A model generated the notes under the pieces. The model was given only the letters and a program-made list of their open reading frames with translations, was not told the origin of the DNA and did no database searches. From NCBI RefSeq assembly GCF_914271545.1, contig NZ_CAJZAH010000001.1:930001-994000 (forward strand): 64,000 nt of DNA, read 5' to 3'. The position numbers and the translations under genes are program-made. This DNA comes from Cupriavidus respiraculi. GTDB taxonomy: Bacteria > Pseudomonadota > Gammaproteobacteria > Burkholderiales > Burkholderiaceae. Of this stretch, positions 26,195 through 36,672 are shown one piece after another. Position 1 is the stretch's first letter, and each line of letters starts with the position of its first letter.

Positions 26195-26599
26195 ATGCGC
26201 CGCCTCCTCATCGTCCTGCTAGCCATCGTGCTGCCGCTCCAGTTCGCCTGGGCCGGGGCCGCGGCCTATTGCGGACATGAGCCCGAGGGCACGGCGGCGC
26301 GGCACTGGGGCCATCACGGCCATGCCCATCAGGGCAGCGAGGGCGTCGCACTGAGCGCCAAGGCCGACAAGGCCGGCAAGGCGAGCAGCAAGCACGCCGA
26401 CAAGCCCGATACGCCTTACCAGGCCCCCGACCTCGACTGCGCGGTATGCCATCTGGCAGCCTCCGCCGCCGTTCCCTCGGTCGCCGACCTCACCCACGCC
26501 ACGCTTGGCGCGACCGCGCGCCATCCCCTCGTGCGGGCGCTGTTCCGCTCCGCCCCCGACGCCCTGCCCGACCGGCCTCAGTGGCCCCGCCTTGCCTGA
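26195..26599 (+). CDS. czcI: CzcI-like periplasmic protein of the czc operon
   Basis: A 134-residue protein with a signal peptide (residues 1-22), a His-rich stretch (HWGHHGHAHQGSEG near 37-50), a Lys/Ala spacer and a conserved DLDCAVCHLAA motif. The size, motif and position directly before czcC identify CzcI, a small periplasmic protein thought to affect regulation of the cation efflux pump. The starting ATG has no Shine-Dalgarno sequence (see the -10 element just upstream). Confidence 0.8.
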   Translation: MRRLLIVLLAIVLPLQFAWAGAAAYCGHEPEGTAARHWGHHGHAHQGSEGVALSAKADKAGKASSKHADKPDTPYQAPDLDCAVCHLAASAAVPSVADLTHATLGATARHPLVRALFRSAPDALPDRPQWPRLA

Positions 26600-26679
26600 C
26601 CGGCGAGACGACCGCTTCCTTCCCCTTCCCGACCTCCCGTCTCGCCGAATCTGCCTGGTCTCGACCCTGGTGACATTCG

Positions 26680-28020
26680 ATGAGAAAAACCTGCATGCCG
26701 CTCGCATTGGCGGCGCTATGGCTCTACGCCCCCGGGGCGTGCGCTGACGCACGCGTGCCGGACGCTGGCGCAATCGCCGCAAATACGCGGCAGGCGCCGC
26801 CTCCCGCCCCCGCCCCCGCCTCCGCCGACCCGTTCCGGGCCGCCCGGTCGTCGGCGGCAATCCCTCCCGATGGCGCACTGACGCTGGACGCCGCGCTTGC
26901 GCTGGCCACCGAACGCAGCCCGGCGCTGGCGGCCGCCCGCAACGAACTGGAGTCCGCCGAGGGCGGCGTGACCCAGGCAGGCGTGCTGCCCAACCCGGAA
27001 GTGGCCGTGCTGATGGAAGACACGCGGCGCGATTCCCGCACGACCACCGCGCAGCTGAACGTGCCACTGGAGCTGGGCGGCAAACGCGCCGCCCGCCTCG
27101 GCGCCGCCGGCAAGTCACGCGAACTGGCGCGATCGCAGCTGGCGGCCGCGCGGCTGGAACTGCGCAGCGCCGTCTATGGCGCCTTCTTCGCCATGCTGGT
27201 CGCGCAGGAACGTGCGCGGCTGGCGCGGGAAGCCGTGTCGCTCGCCTCCCATGCCTTGCAGGTGGCCACGCGCCGCGTTGCCGCTGGCAAGGCCGCGCCG
27301 CTGGAGCAGTCACGGGCCGGCGTCGAACAAGCCAATGCGGCGCTGGAGCAGGCCGATGCCGATGCCGCGCTCGCGCTGGCCCGTCACGCGCTCGCCGCGC
27401 TGTGCGGGCTGGCCGACGCCGACATGCCGCCGCTCGCCCGGCCCGAGGACCTTCGGCCCGCGCCGCCGCGGCCGGGCATGGCGCAGCTGAACGACCAGAT
27501 CGAGCTCGCGCCCGCGCTGGAGGCCAGCCGCATCGAGGTCGAACGCCGTCAGGCGGTGGTCGGCGTCGAGCGCAGCCGCCAGTACCCGGACCTGACGCTG
27601 ACCGTGGGAACCAAGCGCGACAACGCCAGCGACCGCGGCACCATGCCCGTGATCGGGGTCTCGATCCCGCTGCCGCTGTTCGACCGCAATCAGGGCAACG
27701 TCTATACGGCCATGCGCCAGGCGGACAAGGCGGCGGACGAATACCGCGCCACGCGCCTGCGGCTGGGCACCGAGCTGCGGCAGGCGGCGACGCAGCTGAG
27801 CGTCTCGCGCACCCTGGCCGACACGTTGCGGCAGGACGTCCTGCCGGCGGCGAACCAGGCCTACGACGCCGCAGTGCGCGGCTTCGAGGCGGGCAAGTTC
27901 GCCTTTCTCGACGTGATCGACGCACAGCGCACGCTGCTGCAGGCCCGCATCCGCCATCTGAACGCCATCGCCGCCTCCCACGAGGCCGCGGCCGCCATCG
28001 ACCGCATTCTCGGTCACTGA
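26680..28020 (+). CDS. czcC: Outer-membrane factor of the Co/Zn/Cd efflux system
   Basis: A 446-residue TolC-type protein with a signal peptide (ending ACADA), a low-complexity Ala/Pro linker at about residues 35-60, and two homologous outer-membrane efflux domains (ERSPALAAARNELESAEGG, then YDAAVRGFEAGKFAFLDVID). It forms the outer-membrane channel of the CzcCBA complex. It is separated from czcI by 80 bases and from czcB by 15. Confidence 0.9.
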   Translation: MRKTCMPLALAALWLYAPGACADARVPDAGAIAANTRQAPPPAPAPASADPFRAARSSAAIPPDGALTLDAALALATERSPALAAARNELESAEGGVTQAGVLPNPEVAVLMEDTRRDSRTTTAQLNVPLELGGKRAARLGAAGKSRELARSQLAAARLELRSAVYGAFFAMLVAQERARLAREAVSLASHALQVATRRVAAGKAAPLEQSRAGVEQANAALEQADADAALALARHALAALCGLADADMPPLARPEDLRPAPPRPGMAQLNDQIELAPALEASRIEVERRQAVVGVERSRQYPDLTLTVGTKRDNASDRGTMPVIGVSIPLPLFDRNQGNVYTAMRQADKAADEYRATRLRLGTELRQAATQLSVSRTLADTLRQDVLPAANQAYDAAVRGFEAGKFAFLDVIDAQRTLLQARIRHLNAIAASHEAAAAIDRILGH

Positions 28021-28035
28021 ACGAGGACAGCCACC

Positions 28036-29286
28036 ATGAAGACGAACAAGCCATCGGGCCTGTCTCGCAGGCAGAAAGCCGCGATTGCCCTGATCGTGCT
28101 GGCGGGCCTGCTGGCCGGCACGGCATTGCTGATGACCGGACACGGCGAGCGCCACGATGACCACGGCGGTCACGCGGCAGACACCGCGGCCCACGATCAG
28201 CACGAGGACCGCGAGAAGCACGAGGACCACGACCACGCCAAGGGCGCGCCCGCCGCCACGGAGACGGTCGCGATGACCGCAGAGCAGATCCGGGAAGCCG
28301 GCATCGCGGTGCGCAGCGCCGGACCGGCGCAACTGGCCGCGACCGTTCCCTTCCCCGGAGAGATCCGGTTCAACGAGGACCGCACGGCACACGTGACTCC
28401 GCGCGTCGGGGGCGTGGTGGAAAGCGTGCCCGCCGCGCTCGGGCAGCAGGTGAAGAAGGGCGAGGTACTGGCGGTGATCGCCAGCAGCGCGCTGGCCGAC
28501 CTGCGCGGCGAATGGCAGGCGGCGCGCCGCCGGCTGGAGCTGGCGCAGTCCACCTACCAGCGCGAAAAGACCCTGTGGCAGGACAGGATCTCCGCCGAGC
28601 AGGACTATCTCGCCGCACGCACGGCCATGCAGGAAGCGCGGATCGCCGCCGACAACGCGGCGCAGAAGCTCAACGCCATCGGCGCCGGCACCGCGGACGG
28701 CGCCTCCAACCGCTTCACGCTGCGCGCCCCCTTCGACGGCGTCATCGTCGAGAAGCACATCACCTTGGGCGAGGCGGTGGCGGCCGAGACCAATGTGTTC
28801 ACCCTGTCGGACCTGAGCACGGTGTGGGCCGAATTCTCTATCGCGCCCAAGGATCTGGCGCACGTCCGCGTGGGCGAGCGGGCCAGCGTCGCGTCGGCCG
28901 CGCAGGACGGCGCGGTCCAGGGCACGGTGTCGTATGTCGGCGCGCTGCTGGGGCAGCAGACCCGCACGGCCACCGCGCGCGTGACGCTGCGCAATCCGAG
29001 CCTTGCATGGCGGCCGGGACTGTTCGTCACGGTCAGCGTCGCCGGCCCGGAGGTGGCATTGCCAATCGCGGTCGAGGCCGAGGCCGTGCAGACCGAGGGC
29101 GACCACGCCACCGTATTCGTCGCCGTGCCGGGCGGCTTCGTCGCGCGCAGCGTGCGCACCGGCCGCCGGATCGGCGACCACGTCGAGATCGTGCAGGGTC
29201 TGGCGCCCGGCGAGACCTACGCGGCCACCAACACCTTCGTGCTGAAGGCCGAACGCGGCAAGGCCGATGCCGAGCACACCCACTGA
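28036..29286 (+). CDS. czcB: Membrane-fusion subunit of the Co/Zn/Cd efflux system
   Basis: A 416-residue periplasmic adaptor with an N-terminal anchor (about residues 13-34) followed by a His/Asp-rich segment (residues about 36-70, GERHDDHGGHAAD then HEDHDHAKG) that can bind metal. The core has the lipoyl half-motifs (VTPRVGGVVESVPAALGQQV and FTLRAPFDGVIVEKHITLGE) around a coiled coil. It links CzcA and CzcC and may pass cations to the pump. Confidence 0.92.
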   Translation: MKTNKPSGLSRRQKAAIALIVLAGLLAGTALLMTGHGERHDDHGGHAADTAAHDQHEDREKHEDHDHAKGAPAATETVAMTAEQIREAGIAVRSAGPAQLAATVPFPGEIRFNEDRTAHVTPRVGGVVESVPAALGQQVKKGEVLAVIASSALADLRGEWQAARRRLELAQSTYQREKTLWQDRISAEQDYLAARTAMQEARIAADNAAQKLNAIGAGTADGASNRFTLRAPFDGVIVEKHITLGEAVAAETNVFTLSDLSTVWAEFSIAPKDLAHVRVGERASVASAAQDGAVQGTVSYVGALLGQQTRTATARVTLRNPSLAWRPGLFVTVSVAGPEVALPIAVEAEAVQTEGDHATVFVAVPGGFVARSVRTGRRIGDHVEIVQGLAPGETYAATNTFVLKAERGKADAEHTH

Positions 29287-29298
29287 GCGGAGCCCATC

Positions 29299-32200
29299 AT
29301 GTTCGAACGACTGATCCGCTTCGCCATCGCCCAGCGCTGGCTGGTGATGATCGCCGCGCTGGCCGCGGCGCTGCTGGGCGCGCACAGCTACAGCCGCCTG
29401 CCCATCGATGCGGTGCCCGACATCACCAACATCCAGGTGCAGATCAACACCACCGCGCCGGGCTCCTCGCCGCTGGAGACCGAGCAGCGCGTCAGCTATC
29501 CCATCGAGACCGCGATGGCCGGCCTGCCGGGACTGGAACAGACGCGCTCGCTGTCGCGCTACGGGCTGTCCCAGGTGACCGTGATCTTCCGCGACGGCAC
29601 CGATATCCACTTCGCCCGTCAGCTCGTCAACCAGCGCCTGCAGGCGGCGCGCGAGCAGCTGCCCGCCGGCGTCAATCCGCAGATGGGCCCGATCTCCACC
29701 GGCCTCGGGGAAATCTACCTGTGGACGGTCGAGGCCGAGGACGGCGCCCGCAAGCCGGACGGCGGCGCCTATACGCTCTCCGATCTGCGCGAGATCCAGG
29801 ACTGGGTCATCAAGCCGCAGCTGCGCACCGTGCCGGGCGTCACCGAGATCAACACCATCGGGGGCTACGCCCGCGAGTACATGGTCGCCCCATCGCCGGA
29901 GACGCTCGCCGCCCATGGCCTGACGCTGCAGCATGTGGTGCAGGCCCTGGAGAAGAACAACGGCAACGTCGGGGCCGGCTATATCGAACGCCACGGCGAG
30001 CAGTACCTGGTGCGCGCGCCCGGCCAACTGGCTTCGACCGAGGAGATCGGCGACGTCATCGTCGGCACCGCGCAGGGGCTGCCCATCCGCATCCGCGACG
30101 TGGCGCGCGTCGAGCTTGGCCGCGAACTGCGCACCGGCGCGGCCACGGAAAACGGCCGGGAAGTCGTGCTGGGCACCGCCTTCATGCTGATGGGCGAAAA
30201 CAGCCGCGCGGTGTCCCGGGCGGTCGACGAACGCATGGCGCAGATCAACCGGACCCTGCCGGCCGGCGTGCGCGCCGTCACCGTCTACGACCGCTCCGTG
30301 CTGGTGGACCGCGCCATCGCCACCGTCAAGCGCAATCTGCTCGAAGGCGCCGCGCTGGTCATCGCCGTGCTGTTCCTGTTCCTGGGCAACCTGCGCGCCG
30401 CGCTGATCGCCGCCCTGGTCATTCCGCTGTCGATGCTGCTCACCTTCACCGGCATGGCGGCGTACAAGGTCAGCGCCAACCTGATGAGCCTGGGCGCGCT
30501 GGACTTCGGGATCATCGTCGACGGCGCCGTGGTGATCGTGGAAAACTGCGTCAGGCGCCTGGGCCATGCGCGGCAGCAGGCGGGCCGCGCGCTGACCCGC
30601 GCGGAGCGGCTGGAGGAAGTGTTCGCCGCCGCGCGCGAGGCCAGGCGGCCGCTGATCTACGGCCAGCTCATCATCATGGTGGTGTACCTGCCGATCTTCG
30701 CGCTCTCCGGCGTGGAGGGAAAGATGTTCCACCCGATGGCGATCACGGTGGTGCTGGCGCTGGCCGCCGCCATGCTGCTGTCGGTGACGTTCGTGCCCGC
30801 GGCGCTGGCGCTGTGGCTCGGCGACAAGGTGGACGAGAAGGAGAACCGCCTGATGCGCTGGGCGCGGCGCCACTATGCGCGCGCGCTGGAGGGCACCATC
30901 GCCAATGCGCCGGTGGTGCTGACGTTCGCGGCCGTGACCGTGCTGCTGAGCGGGCTCGTCGCCACGCGCCTGGGCAGCGAGTTCATCCCCAACCTGAACG
31001 AGGGCGACCTCGCGCTGCAGGCGCTGCGCATTCCGGGCACCAGCCTGAGCCAGTCCGTGGACATGCAGCAGCAGATCGAGCGCAGGCTGGCCGCGAAGTT
31101 TCCCGAGATCGAGCGGGTCTTCGCGCGCACCGGGACCGCCGAGATCGCCTCCGACCCGATGCCGCCGAATATCTCGGACGGCTACATCATGCTGCGGCCG
31201 CGCGACCAATGGCCCGACCCGGCCAAGTCGCGCGACACGCTGCTCGCGCAGATCCAGGCCGAGGTCGACGAGCTTCCCGGCAACCGCTACGAGTTCTCGC
31301 AGCCGATCCAGCTGCGCTTCAACGAGCTGATCTCCGGCGTGCGCAGCGACGTGGCGGTCAAGGTCTTTGGCGACGACCAGGCAGTGCTCGATGCCACCGC
31401 GCGACGCATCGCGGCGGCGTTGCAGGCGGTGCCCGGCGCGACCGAGGTCAAGGTCGAGCAGACCACCGGCCTGCCGATTCTCACGGTGGCGGTGGACCGT
31501 GCGCGCGCCGCGCGCTACGGGCTCAACATGGCAGACGTACAGGACACCGTGGCGATTGCCGTGGGTGGGCGCGAAGCCGGGACGATCTTCCAGGGCGACC
31601 GCCGCTTCGCGCTCGGCGTGCGCCTGCCCGAGTCCGTACGTGCCGATCCGGCGGCGCTCGCGCGCCTGCCGATCGCGTTGCCGGCCGATGCGCGCAACTC
31701 GAATGCGGGCACCAGCTACATCCCGCTTGGCGAGATCGCCACCCTCGACGTCGCGCCGGGCCCCAACCAGGTGTCGCGTGAAGACGGCAAGCGTCGCGTG
31801 GTGGTGAGCGCCAACGTGCGCGGCCGCGACCTCGGCTCTTTCGTACTGGACGCGCGCGCGGCGTTGGAGCGGCAGGTGGCGATTCCAGCCGGCTACTGGA
31901 TCGCCTGGGGCGGCACCTTCGAGCAGCTGCAGTCGGCCACCGAACGGCTGCGCATCGTGGTGCCGCTGGCGCTGGTGCTGGTCTTCGGGCTGCTGTTCGC
32001 CATGTTCGGCAACCTGCGCGACGGCCTGCTGGTCTTCACCGGCATCCCCTTCGCCCTGACCGGCGGCGTGCTGGCGCTGTGGCTGCGGGGCATCCCGCTG
32101 TCGATCTCGGCGGCGGTCGGCTTTATCGCGCTGTCCGGCGTGGCCGTGCTCAACGGTCTGGTGATGCTGTCCTTCATCCGCGGCCTGCGCGAGGGCGGCA

Positions 32201-32475
32201 CGCCGCTGGACGAGGCGATCCGCGTGGGGGCCCTGACACGGCTGCGGCCAGTACTGATGACCGCGCTGGTGGCCTCGCTCGGATTCGTGCCCATGGCCAT
32301 CGCGACAGGGACCGGCGCCGAGGTGCAACGGCCGCTGGCCACCGTGGTGATCGGCGGCATCCTCTCGTCCACCGCCCTGACCCTGCTGGTGCTGCCCGTG
32401 CTGTATCGCTGGGCCCATCGGCGGCGTCCATATGGATTGCCGATGGCCGGGGCCGACGCCGTGCCGCGCGCCTGA
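29299..32475 (+). CDS. czcA: Heavy-metal RND pump CzcA (HME1 type)
   Basis: A 1058-residue proton/cation antiporter with 12 transmembrane helices and two large periplasmic loops. The signature DFGIIVDGAVVIVEN begins at residue 402, placing Asp402, Asp408 and Glu415 at the same numbers as the essential proton-relay residues reported for C. metallidurans CzcA; the DFG..VDGA form is that of Co/Zn/Cd (HME1) pumps. It starts 12 bases after czcB, and a terminator follows. Confidence 0.95.
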   Translation: MFERLIRFAIAQRWLVMIAALAAALLGAHSYSRLPIDAVPDITNIQVQINTTAPGSSPLETEQRVSYPIETAMAGLPGLEQTRSLSRYGLSQVTVIFRDGTDIHFARQLVNQRLQAAREQLPAGVNPQMGPISTGLGEIYLWTVEAEDGARKPDGGAYTLSDLREIQDWVIKPQLRTVPGVTEINTIGGYAREYMVAPSPETLAAHGLTLQHVVQALEKNNGNVGAGYIERHGEQYLVRAPGQLASTEEIGDVIVGTAQGLPIRIRDVARVELGRELRTGAATENGREVVLGTAFMLMGENSRAVSRAVDERMAQINRTLPAGVRAVTVYDRSVLVDRAIATVKRNLLEGAALVIAVLFLFLGNLRAALIAALVIPLSMLLTFTGMAAYKVSANLMSLGALDFGIIVDGAVVIVENCVRRLGHARQQAGRALTRAERLEEVFAAAREARRPLIYGQLIIMVVYLPIFALSGVEGKMFHPMAITVVLALAAAMLLSVTFVPAALALWLGDKVDEKENRLMRWARRHYARALEGTIANAPVVLTFAAVTVLLSGLVATRLGSEFIPNLNEGDLALQALRIPGTSLSQSVDMQQQIERRLAAKFPEIERVFARTGTAEIASDPMPPNISDGYIMLRPRDQWPDPAKSRDTLLAQIQAEVDELPGNRYEFSQPIQLRFNELISGVRSDVAVKVFGDDQAVLDATARRIAAALQAVPGATEVKVEQTTGLPILTVAVDRARAARYGLNMADVQDTVAIAVGGREAGTIFQGDRRFALGVRLPESVRADPAALARLPIALPADARNSNAGTSYIPLGEIATLDVAPGPNQVSREDGKRRVVVSANVRGRDLGSFVLDARAALERQVAIPAGYWIAWGGTFEQLQSATERLRIVVPLALVLVFGLLFAMFGNLRDGLLVFTGIPFALTGGVLALWLRGIPLSISAAVGFIALSGVAVLNGLVMLSFIRGLREGGTPLDEAIRVGALTRLRPVLMTALVASLGFVPMAIATGTGAEVQRPLATVVIGGILSSTALTLLVLPVLYRWAHRRRPYGLPMAGADAVPRA

Positions 32476-32480
32476 AGAGG

Positions 32481-32515
32481 ACGGGAAGAACGGCACGGCT
32501 CTTCCCGTTTCCTTT
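32481..32515 (+). terminator. Rho-independent terminator of the czc operon
   Basis: ACGGGAAGA (32481-32489) pairs with TCTTCCCGT (32500-32508) and is followed by TTCCTTT. Confidence 0.75.
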
Positions 32516-32596
32516 AGCCGGCAGTCAGGACCGATAGTAGCGAGACCACACGCTGGCTACGATCGCCGCTCATCGTCTTTCTCCCTCCAGCACGAT

Positions 32597-33901
32597 ATGA
32601 GCCCGGTCCTGACCATCACCAAGCAAAGCTACAGCCAGATCGACGAGGCGGCCCGCAAGGCCGCCGAAGCCCAGCGCAATTCCCCCTCCCACAAGAGCCC
32701 TCGCTACTTCACGCAGAAGGGTACGGTCCAGCTGGCGGGCCGGCCCGCCCACATCACCTATCAGTACGACGCCCTGGGCCGATCGACCAGCTACGCGCAA
32801 CTGGACGAGCAACGCGGCCTCGCACGGCGCATCTTCGACAGGTTCCGCGGCATCCAATTCGACGGCACGAAGCGCCTGTCCGCGGGGGAACTGAAGGACC
32901 TCCTGCAGCTGGAGGCCGAATTCGACAAGGAAAGATCGCGCTATGCGGAGCAAGTGTTCGCCAAGCCGGATGCAAAGCCGGCGGACGCGGCCGGGACATC
33001 CGGGCAAGCGCGGGCCGCGGCCGATTCCGGGCAGCCGCTCGCCGGCCCATCGCATGGCGCCTGGCGTTCCCCCATCACGATGCGCGACCAGACCATCCAC
33101 ACGGTGTTGCGCACGTATGCCGAAACGGCGGATCACTGGCCGCGCGCCGTCCGGCTGCTCCAGACGCCGCGCATTGCGGAGGCCGCGTGGACCAACCCGA
33201 CAACGCTGCGCAGGCTGCTCGAGGGCTGCCCGGACATGGACGCCGTCAACGCGCTTGCCGCGAGCTATCCGTTCTTCCAGCCGACGGCGGACGTCCCGGC
33301 CGATCAGGCAAACGCCTTGCGCACCCAGGCCGGCCTGAAGGCGATGCTCAAGGAACACACGCTGGCCCGTACGGTGGAGAAGAATGTGGTGGCGCTGCTG
33401 GCGGACCCCGCCTGCGCCAATGTCCGGTCGTCGTTCGACGCGCTTGCGGCGAAGGGCATCGACACCTCGCTGTTGCACGAGATGCTGCGCGGCCCGCTGC
33501 AGATCGTCCGGATGCCCAGGCTGCTCGAGGCGCTCTTCGACAAGGCGGAAAAACTCGACGAAGCGGTCCAGTTGGCCCACGCGCTACCCTGGAACGCCCA
33601 GTGGTCCCTGAACCGGCTGCTCAGGCACCCCGGCGTTTCCGACAAGATGGTCCTCGATTGCCACGCGACCATCAAAGAGCACGGCATCGACGCCGTACTC
33701 CCTTCGTTGCAACGCTTCCTGACCGGCCGCCTGGACCCGGACGAAGACAGCCCGATGAACCGCTACGCGCGCCATATCATCTGGGGCAACGATGAGGTCC
33801 GGGAAGCCCTGGAAAGGGTGACGCGCGAGCCGGGCGCGCCGACGTGGCTGACCCGCTCCCACACGGACTCGGGCAAGCGGGAGGCAATGTCGGAAATCTG
33901 A
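32597..33901 (+). CDS. Orphan 434-residue cytosolic-type protein of unknown function
   Basis: I do not recognise this protein. It has no signal peptide or transmembrane segment. Residues 1-55 are polar and Ser/Lys-rich; 60-115 are charged with a coiled-coil-like stretch (SAGELKDLLQLEAEFDKERS); 120-155 form an Ala/Gly/Pro-rich linker; 155-420 are helical, with repeated Leu-rich helices (LLEGCPDMDAVNALA, MLRGPLQIVRMPRLLEALFD, ALPWNAQWSLNRLLRHPGV). The polar N-terminus, flexible linker and helical body resemble the build of secreted effectors, but no secretion signal or chaperone gene is seen. Terminators flank it on both sides, so it is transcribed alone. By eye its base composition is less GC-rich than the czc genes. 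The ATG at 32597 was chosen as the first with a plausible N-terminus; its ribosome site is weak. Confidence 0.7.
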   Translation: MSPVLTITKQSYSQIDEAARKAAEAQRNSPSHKSPRYFTQKGTVQLAGRPAHITYQYDALGRSTSYAQLDEQRGLARRIFDRFRGIQFDGTKRLSAGELKDLLQLEAEFDKERSRYAEQVFAKPDAKPADAAGTSGQARAAADSGQPLAGPSHGAWRSPITMRDQTIHTVLRTYAETADHWPRAVRLLQTPRIAEAAWTNPTTLRRLLEGCPDMDAVNALAASYPFFQPTADVPADQANALRTQAGLKAMLKEHTLARTVEKNVVALLADPACANVRSSFDALAAKGIDTSLLHEMLRGPLQIVRMPRLLEALFDKAEKLDEAVQLAHALPWNAQWSLNRLLRHPGVSDKMVLDCHATIKEHGIDAVLPSLQRFLTGRLDPDEDSPMNRYARHIIWGNDEVREALERVTREPGAPTWLTRSHTDSGKREAMSEI

Positions 33902-33913
33902 GCCGGACGTGAC

Positions 33914-33936
33914 ACGGCCCGCGCAAGGCGGGCCGT
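33914..33936 (+). terminator. Terminator-like hairpin after the orphan gene
   Basis: ACGGCCCGC (33914-33922) pairs with GCGGGCCGT (33928-33936), with a five-base loop and only two T residues following. It separates convergent genes and may act on both strands. Confidence 0.6.
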
Positions 33937-33975
33937 TCGGGTGGATGGGCGGGATCCCGGTGCCGGTAGCTGCCG

Positions 33976-34392
33976 CTACTCGACCACGTTAACCATCCAT
34001 GGCACGCCGAACTTGTCCTGGACCATGCCGAAGCCCTCGGTCCAGAACGTCTTCTGCAGCGGCATCATCGGCTGGCCGCCCACGGACAGCGCGTCGAAGC
34101 GCTGCTGCGCCTCGGCCAGCGTCTTCGCCGTGACCGACATGCTGAAGCCGGTGAACGTCTGGGCCGGCATGCCTGGCATGCCATCGGACATCATCACCTC
34201 GTTCTCGCCCATGGTGACGTTGGCGTGCATGATTTTCTCGCCCCACTCCTGCGGCATCGCGGCGGAACCTTCCTGATCGGGGGCCTCGTTGAAGCGCATC
34301 TTGTAGGTGACCTGCGCGCCCAGCGCCTCGCCGTAGAACGCCATCGCCTCCTCGCAACGCCCGCTGAAGAAAAGATAAGGCTGTACTTGCAT
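33976..34392 (-). CDS. VOC family protein (PhnB/glyoxalase-like)
   Basis: A 138-residue vicinal-oxygen-chelate protein beginning MQVQPYLFFSGRCEEAMAFY, the PhnB-type signature, with ANVTMGENEVMMSDGMPGMP in the middle and ending FGVPWMVNVVE. Proteins of this group include metal-dependent dioxygenase-fold enzymes, resistance proteins and many without assigned role. GAGGAGA precedes the start. It is co-directional with the kinase gene upstream but a terminator-like hairpin lies between. Confidence 0.85.
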   Translation of the reverse strand: MQVQPYLFFSGRCEEAMAFYGEALGAQVTYKMRFNEAPDQEGSAAMPQEWGEKIMHANVTMGENEVMMSDGMPGMPAQTFTGFSMSVTAKTLAEAQQRFDALSVGGQPMMPLQKTFWTEGFGMVQDKFGVPWMVNVVE

Positions 34393-34433
34393 AGCTGTCT
34401 CCTCGATGTTGGGGCCGCGACGGGCGCGTCCCC

Positions 34434-34471
34434 GTCTTGAAAAGGGCGGCGCCGTCCCACAGAACGGCGCC
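34434..34471 (-). terminator. Terminator after the two-component operon
   Basis: On the minus strand GGCGCCGT (34471-34464) pairs with ACGGCGCC (34455-34448) and is followed by GCCCTTTTC. It ends the regulator/kinase operon. Confidence 0.65.
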
Positions 34472-34481
34472 GATGGAGGCA

Positions 34482-35914
34482 TTATGCGCCGGCGGGGCGG
34501 AAAGGAAACATCAGCTCGAGCACCGTCTGGCCCGCGTCGCTGCGGGCGGTCGCGTTGCCGCCATGCAGCCGCATGATGGTGTCCACGATCGCCAGGCCCA
34601 GGCCCGTCGAGGAAGCGGAATTGCTGCGGGCGGGATCGGCCCGATAGAAGCGGCCGAAGATGTGGGGCAGCGCATCGGGCGGAATGCCCTCGCCGGCATT
34701 GGCCACGCTGATGCGCGTGCCCTCGCCGGAGCGCTCCACCGCGAGCACCACGTTGCTGCCCACGGGCGCGTGGCGCAGCGCATTGTCCACGAGGTTCGTC
34801 ACCGCGCGGCGCAAGAGCGTCTGGTCCGCGCGCACCGCGGCCGCGCCGGTCAGCGTCAGGCTGACCTCGCGGTCCGCCGCGACCGCCTCGAAATATTCCG
34901 CCACCTTGTCCAGTTCGGCCCGCGCGTCCAGCAGCCTGACCTCCATGGCCACCTGGGCATGGTCGGCGCGGGCCAGGAACAGCATGTTCTCGATCATGCG
35001 CCCAAGCCGGTCGAACTCTTCGAGGTTGGACTCCAGCAGGGTCTCGTACTCCTGGACCGTGCGCGCATGCGCGAGCGTGACTTCGGTCTGCCCGACCAGA
35101 TTGCTGATGGGCGTGCGGAAATCGTGCGCCAGGTCGGCCGAGAATTCGGACAGCCGCGAGAAGCTGTCCTGCAGCCGGGCCAGCATGCCGTTGAAGGCCT
35201 CGGCCAGTTCGCGCAGCTCGGTGGGCTCGGCCGATGCGTCCAGCCGCGTGGCGAGCCGGCTGGTGGTCACCGCCGATGCCTTCTGCGCCATGCGGCGCAA
35301 TCCGCCGAGCCCGCGGCGCGCGAGCAGATAACCGAGCGCTGCCGCCACCGCGGAGCCGCACAGCGTCGCCCAGAAGATATGGAGCCCGTACTCCTTCATC
35401 AGCGCCGCCCGGTAGCCCGCGTCGCGCAGCACCACGATCTCGACGGCCCGGTCGGTATCGCCGAGCTGGCCGAGCGCGGCAATGCCGCGCGAGGCCACGC
35501 CATTGCGGGGATACCAGGTCTGCAGCATGCTGCGGTCCGGCATCACCGTGGCCGGCAGCACGCGCAGCGGCGGTACCGACTCGTGGCGCGGATTCAGTGT
35601 CACCAGCGGCGCGCCGCGGCGCGTGCGCACCAGCAGGATCAGCCCCTCGTGGCCGAGCGCCAGGTCGGTGAAGCGATGCATGCCCGCTCGCACGTCCTCT
35701 TCGGTGGTCACCTCGGACAGCAGATGGCGCACGAGCAGCACCTCGCCCACCAGTTCGTTCTCGTCGCGCTCCTGCAGTTGCGCGGACAGCGCGCAGGCGA
35801 GATAGGTGCCCACCGCCACCAGGATCGCCGCCGCGGCGGCGCCGAAGGCCAACGCCATGCGGGCGGTCAGCGAGGCGGGGATCAACCGGTCCAGCACGCG
35901 CGGGAACAGCCGGG

Positions 35915-35918
<4 letters not shown>
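34482..35918 (-). CDS. Sensor histidine kinase, heavy-metal type (CzcS/CopS/CusS-like)
   Basis: A 478-residue membrane kinase: transmembrane helix at about residues 20-42, a periplasmic sensor region of about 125 residues, a second helix near 165-190, HAMP, the phosphoacceptor His265 ([16 protein letters not shown]), then ATPase motifs [17 protein letters not shown] and [31 protein letters not shown] is the heavy-metal sensor kinase pattern. The best start is a TTG at 35918 whose last two bases overlap the regulator stop (TTGA); no nearby ATG allows the first helix to be complete with an N-terminal tail. The periplasmic region lacks an obvious His cluster. Location near czc makes metal sensing likely. 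Confidence 0.85.
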
Positions 35919-36589
<671 letters not shown>

Positions 36590-36672
36590 TTCACACTGCC
36601 TTTCCCGGACGGGCCGGTAAGAGGCCATACCGTACACGAGCGCGGAGCAACTGCCGCGAAGATTGCAAGATT

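Noticed and set aside
27310-32496. A very long open frame (about 1700 codons) on the minus strand opposite czcC, czcB and czcA
   Set aside because: It is antisense to three recognised genes in a GC-rich region where stop codons are rare, its product is Arg/Gly/His/Gln-rich without domain structure, and it spans operon boundaries.
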